This document shows, one piece after another, positions 6,640 to 9,354 of a stretch of 9,354 bases of DNA (its first letter is position 1; each line of letters starts with the position of its first letter). The position numbers and the translations under genes were made by a program. The notes beneath the pieces are model-generated. The model saw only the letters and a list, made by a program, of their open reading frames with translations. It was not told where the DNA came from and did no database searches. Source of the DNA: an uncultured Mycoplasma sp. (GTDB lineage: Bacteria > Bacillota_I > Bacilli_A > Mycoplasmatales > Metamycoplasmataceae); NCBI GenBank assembly GCA_946998935.1, contig CAMQBE010000016.1, forward strand, positions 1 through 9,354, written 5' to 3'.

Positions 6640-6711
6640 CCTTAATAGTAAAAGATGAACTTTTTTATTTACCTCTTTTTATCTTTTTAAAATAACTGCT
6701 TTTAATAAATG

Positions 6712-6717
6712 TATAAT
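6712..6717 (+). promoter_or_regulatory. tex promoter (-10)
   Basis: A perfect TATAAT gives a start near 6724 and a leader of about 32 bases before the chosen ATG at 6756. No good -35 is visible. Confidence 0.55.
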
Positions 6718-6755
6718 TTTCAATATTAAGTGTTAATGGAATGAGGATGCTAAAA

Positions 6756-8912
6756 ATGAATATATCAATTACTTTTGTTGCTCAAAAATTAAATTTAAAA
6801 GAAAACCAAGTTGAAACAGTGCTTAAGTTGATGGAAGAAGGCGCTACAGTACCTTTTATTGCTCGTTATCGTAAAGGTGTTACAGGTGGCTTAGATGAAG
6901 AAGTTATTCAACAAATAGCTGAAATGTATGAATACAATGTTGAATTAAATAAACGTAAAGAAGCTATTATCCAAATATTAAAAGAAAAAGGCTTATTAAC
7001 CCCTGAAATTGAAGCTAAATTAAAAGAAGCTTCAACTAAAAGTGAAGTAGAAAATATCTATGAACCATTTAAAGTGGGTAAAAAAACTAAAGCTAGTGAT
7101 GCTATTGCTTTAGGTTTAGAACCTTTAGCTAAAGCTATTATGGAAGCTGCTGACGAAAAGTTTAATCCTTTCAAAGAAGCTGAAAAGTACTTAAATGAAA
7201 AAGTGCCTACAGTAGATTTTGCTATTAAGCAAGCTAAATTTATTATTAGTCAAATTATGTCTCAAGATCCTTCAACTCGTGAATATGTCAAAAAACAAAT
7301 TTACGATTTTGGTTATATTGAAACAAAGTTAAAAAATGCTGAAATTGATGAAAAACAAGTTTTCAAACAATATTATGAATATAAAGAAAGAATTAAATTT
7401 ATACCAAATCACCGTGTTTTAGCGGTTACCCGTGGTGAAGATTTAAAAATACTTTCTTCTTCAATGAGCTACAATGAACAAAAAATTATGTATGACTTGA
7501 ATAATAAATATTTTAAGATTAAAAGAACCGGAAAAATTATTTATGATTCATTAAAAGATGCTTTAGATCGCTTGATTTACCCTTCAATTGAAAGAGAAAT
7601 TAAAGCTGATTTATTTGAAAGAGCAGAAAAGGAAGCTATTCATCTTTTTGCTGAAAATCTTGAGAGCATGTTGCTTTGACCCGCTGTTAAAAACAAAACT
7701 GTTATGGCTATTGACCCAGCCTTTATTAATGGTTGTAAGATTGCTATCTTAGATCCTAATGGTAAGTTTTTAGCTAAAAGTATTATTTTTCCTAATACTC
7801 ATAAAGATAATGAACCATCTAAAAAAGTTGTTAATGATCTTTTAGATAGATACCCTTCAATTAATACTATTGTTATAGGTAATGGAACTGCAAGTAGGGA
7901 AACAGAAAACTTCATTTCTAATTTAATTAAAGAAAGAAGAGCACAAGAACCTAGCAGAAATATTCAATATGCTATTGTTTCAGAAATAGGGGCTAGTGTT
8001 TATTCAGCTTCTAAAGTTGCTATTGAAGAATTTCCTAATTTAAGTGTTGAAGAACGCTCAGCTATTAATATAGGTCGTAGATATCAAGATCCACTTAATG
8101 AATTAATTAAAATAGACCCTAAAGCTATTGGTGTAGGTCAATATCAACATGATGTTAATCAAAAAGAATTATCAAAAGCCTTGGAATTCAAAGTTGATAA
8201 AGTAGTAAACATGGTTGGAGTTGATTTAAATTCAGCTACTAAAGAAATACTTGGTTATATATCTGGTTTATCTTCAACTTTAGCTAAAAAAATTATTGAT
8301 TATCGTGAAAAACATAAATCATTTAAAACTCGTGAAGAATTGAAAGAAGTTAAAGGTTTAGGTGATAAAGCTTATGAACAATGCGTCGGTTTTTTAAGAA
8401 TACATGATTCTAAAAACTTCTATGATCGTACTTCAATTCACCCCGAAAGTTATTTCTTAGCTCAACAAGTTGTTGATAAATTAAATCTTGATTTAGCTGA
8501 TGTAGATGCAAAAATAGTTAAAGAACAGGACGCTAAAAAATTAGCTAACGAATTTAAATCAAACGAATACGATATTCAATTAATTTTGGACTCATTAGTC
8601 AACCCAATGAAAGACATCCGTGAAGATAAAGCAGGATACATGCTTAAAGATGATGTATTAAATATCGAAGATATTAAAGAAGGTATGATTTTTGATGGAA
8701 CTATCTTAAACATAACTGATTTTGGAATATTTGTTTATATTGGTATACCTAAATCTTCAGTTTTAGTTCATATAACACATATGAAAAAAACTAAAGACGA
8801 ATATATTAAACATCCTTCTGAAATAGTTAAAACTGGTGACAATGTAAAAGTTGAAATTATCGAAATAGAAAAAGACAGAAACAGAATTCAAGGAAGATTG
8901 ATAAGAGATTAA
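6756..8912 (+). CDS. tex: Tex-family RNA-binding transcription accessory protein
   Basis: Encodes 718 residues, close to full Tex length, in one frame once TGA at 7677-7679 is read as Trp308. Order of domains: N-terminal helical region with EEGATVPFIARYRKGVTGGLDEE; IPNHRVLAVTRGE before the middle; a YqgF-like RNase H fold from AIDPAF (about 318) through IGNGTASRETE and IGRRYQDPL to KAIGVGQYQHDV; a helix-hairpin-helix region (about 488-560, GVDLNSATKE to EQCVGFLRI); and a C-terminal S1 domain (about 641-716, DFGIFVYIG). Tex binds nucleic acid and is linked to transcription and translation stress, but its exact activity is unsettled. Two further in-frame ATGs at 6741 and 6747 precede 6756; I chose 6756 because GAGGA (6743-6747) is then well placed as ribosome binding site and the protein begins like other Tex proteins. 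Confidence 0.95.
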
Positions 8913-8937
8913 GCACTTGCGAGTGCTTTTTTCTTTT
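8911..8937 (+). terminator. tex terminator overlapping the stop codon
   Basis: AAGCACT (8911-8917) and AGTGCTT (8922-8928) form a perfect 7-bp stem with a TGCG loop, followed by TTTTCTTTTT. The stem begins within the TAA stop. Confidence 0.88.
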
Positions 8938-8970
8938 TATATTACAATAATTAGTTTGTACACAAAATAT

Positions 8971-8996
8971 TGCCATATGATGCACATATAATGGCA
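8971..8996. repeat. 26-bp interrupted dyad upstream of the Fic-like gene
   Basis: TGCCAT-N3-ATG is mirrored by CAT-N3-ATGGCA around a CA centre, with 9 of 13 positions paired. The right half carries a TATAAT (8987-8992). This resembles an operator for a dimeric regulator over a promoter, though no bound protein is known. Confidence 0.4.
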
Positions 8997-9069
8997 CATA
9001 AAGTGTGTTTTACTACATATGTTTAATTTTATGTGTATCAAATTATGCTAAAATGATGTATATATAATG
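8977..9069. repeat. Imperfect 17-bp direct repeat, each copy carrying TATAAT
   Basis: Copies at 8977-8993 and 9053-9069 share ATGATG-A-ATATAATG and differ at two positions, both C versus T. The second copy holds the TATAAT closest to the Fic-like gene; the first lies in the upstream dyad. Confidence 0.45.
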
Positions 9070-9080
9070 ATGCAGAAAGG
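9063..9080 (+). promoter_or_regulatory. Fic-like gene promoter and ribosome binding site
   Basis: TATAAT at 9063-9068 would start transcription near 9075, giving a leader of about 10 bases that begins at GAAAGG (9075-9080). An upstream extended -10, TG-C-TAAAAT at 9046-9054, would give a longer leader and is an alternative. Confidence 0.45.
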
Positions 9081-9086
9081 AATATG

Positions 9087-9354
9087 ATGAAACTATTTGA
9101 TTACAAAAATAATTATCCTAAAACTCTAACGCCAGAAATAGTAAATTTATTATGCCAAATAGAAGCTATCAAAAGAAAGAACAGAGTCCTATTTATCTTT
9201 AGAAAATAAAGAAAATTCTGAATTATTTATAGCTTCGAAATTTAATAGTATTTGGAGTTCAAACAAAATAGAAGGTATTTATACAAGTGAAAAAAGATTT
9301 ACTCAAATTATTTCTAATGGTTTTGCCCCAATAAATAAAAGTGAAGAAGAAATT
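9087..9354 (+). pseudogene. Fic-domain protein, N-terminal part, frameshifted, runs off the window
   Basis: From the ATG at 9087 (GAAAGG six bases upstream; a second ATG lies just before at 9084) the frame reads MKLFDYKNNYPKTLTPEIVN to QIEAIK, then reaches a TAA at 9207-9209. Dropping one A from the run at 9171-9174 restores a frame reading KERTESYLSLENK, then FNSIWSSNKIEGIYTSEKRF to the window end. This matches the N-terminal region of Fic proteins, including the inhibitory-helix motif (S/T)xxxE(G/N) as SNKIEG (9259-9276). Fic enzymes transfer AMP or related groups to proteins; the catalytic HPFxxGNGR motif would lie beyond the window. The frameshift may be a true lesion, a programmed shift or a sequencing error. 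Only about 89 residues are visible, and whether the rest is intact cannot be seen. Confidence 0.7.

Noticed and set aside
6741..7703. tex split into two genes by the TGA at 7677
   Set aside because: TGA is Trp here, both halves share one frame, and together they make a complete Tex protein.
1..9354. CRISPR array, tRNA or insertion sequence
   Set aside because: No regularly spaced direct repeats, cloverleaf-forming segment or transposase fragment was found on either strand.

Overview
The window is chromosomal DNA of a mollicute of the Mycoplasma group. Base composition is strongly AT-rich. In-frame TGA codons fall where tryptophan is expected in gyrB, trx, smpB, the LacI regulator, the small gene at 6145-6591 and tex, so genetic code 4 must be used; read with the standard code, nearly every gene here breaks into pieces. 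The species cannot be fixed from this sequence alone.

Layout from left to right. A partial gene on the minus strand (1-653) encodes a YitT-like membrane protein. It diverges from gyrB (978-2903, +) across a 324-bp spacer. A small thioredoxin (3088-3402, +) and smpB (3482-3928, +) follow, each with its own promoter and terminator. Convergent with smpB, only 9 bp away, is a decayed Dam/DpnM-like adenine methyltransferase (3938-4760, -) with two frameshifts and one stop codon. A LacI-family repressor follows (4860-5852, -). The divergent spacer leads to the signal recognition particle RNA (about 6010-6093, +), an unrecognised 148-residue protein (6145-6591, +), full-length tex (6756-8912, +), and the start of a Fic-domain gene (from 9087, +) that is frameshifted and runs off the end.

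The intact genes are mostly housekeeping: DNA supercoiling (gyrB), redox (trx), ribosome rescue (smpB), protein targeting (SRP RNA) and an RNA-binding transcription or translation accessory factor (tex). The accessory functions are where decay shows: the methyltransferase is dead and the Fic gene carries a frameshift. Most genes look monocistronic, with a TATAAT-type -10 box, a weak -35 and a hairpin terminator touching or overlapping the stop codon.

No new multigene system is visible. The observations most worth checking are a lysine at the usually invariant EGDSA aspartate of GyrB, apparently leaderless smpB and lacI-type transcripts, the layered methyltransferase decay, the Fic frameshift with its repeat-rich upstream region, and a 13-bp inverted repeat over the thioredoxin promoter.
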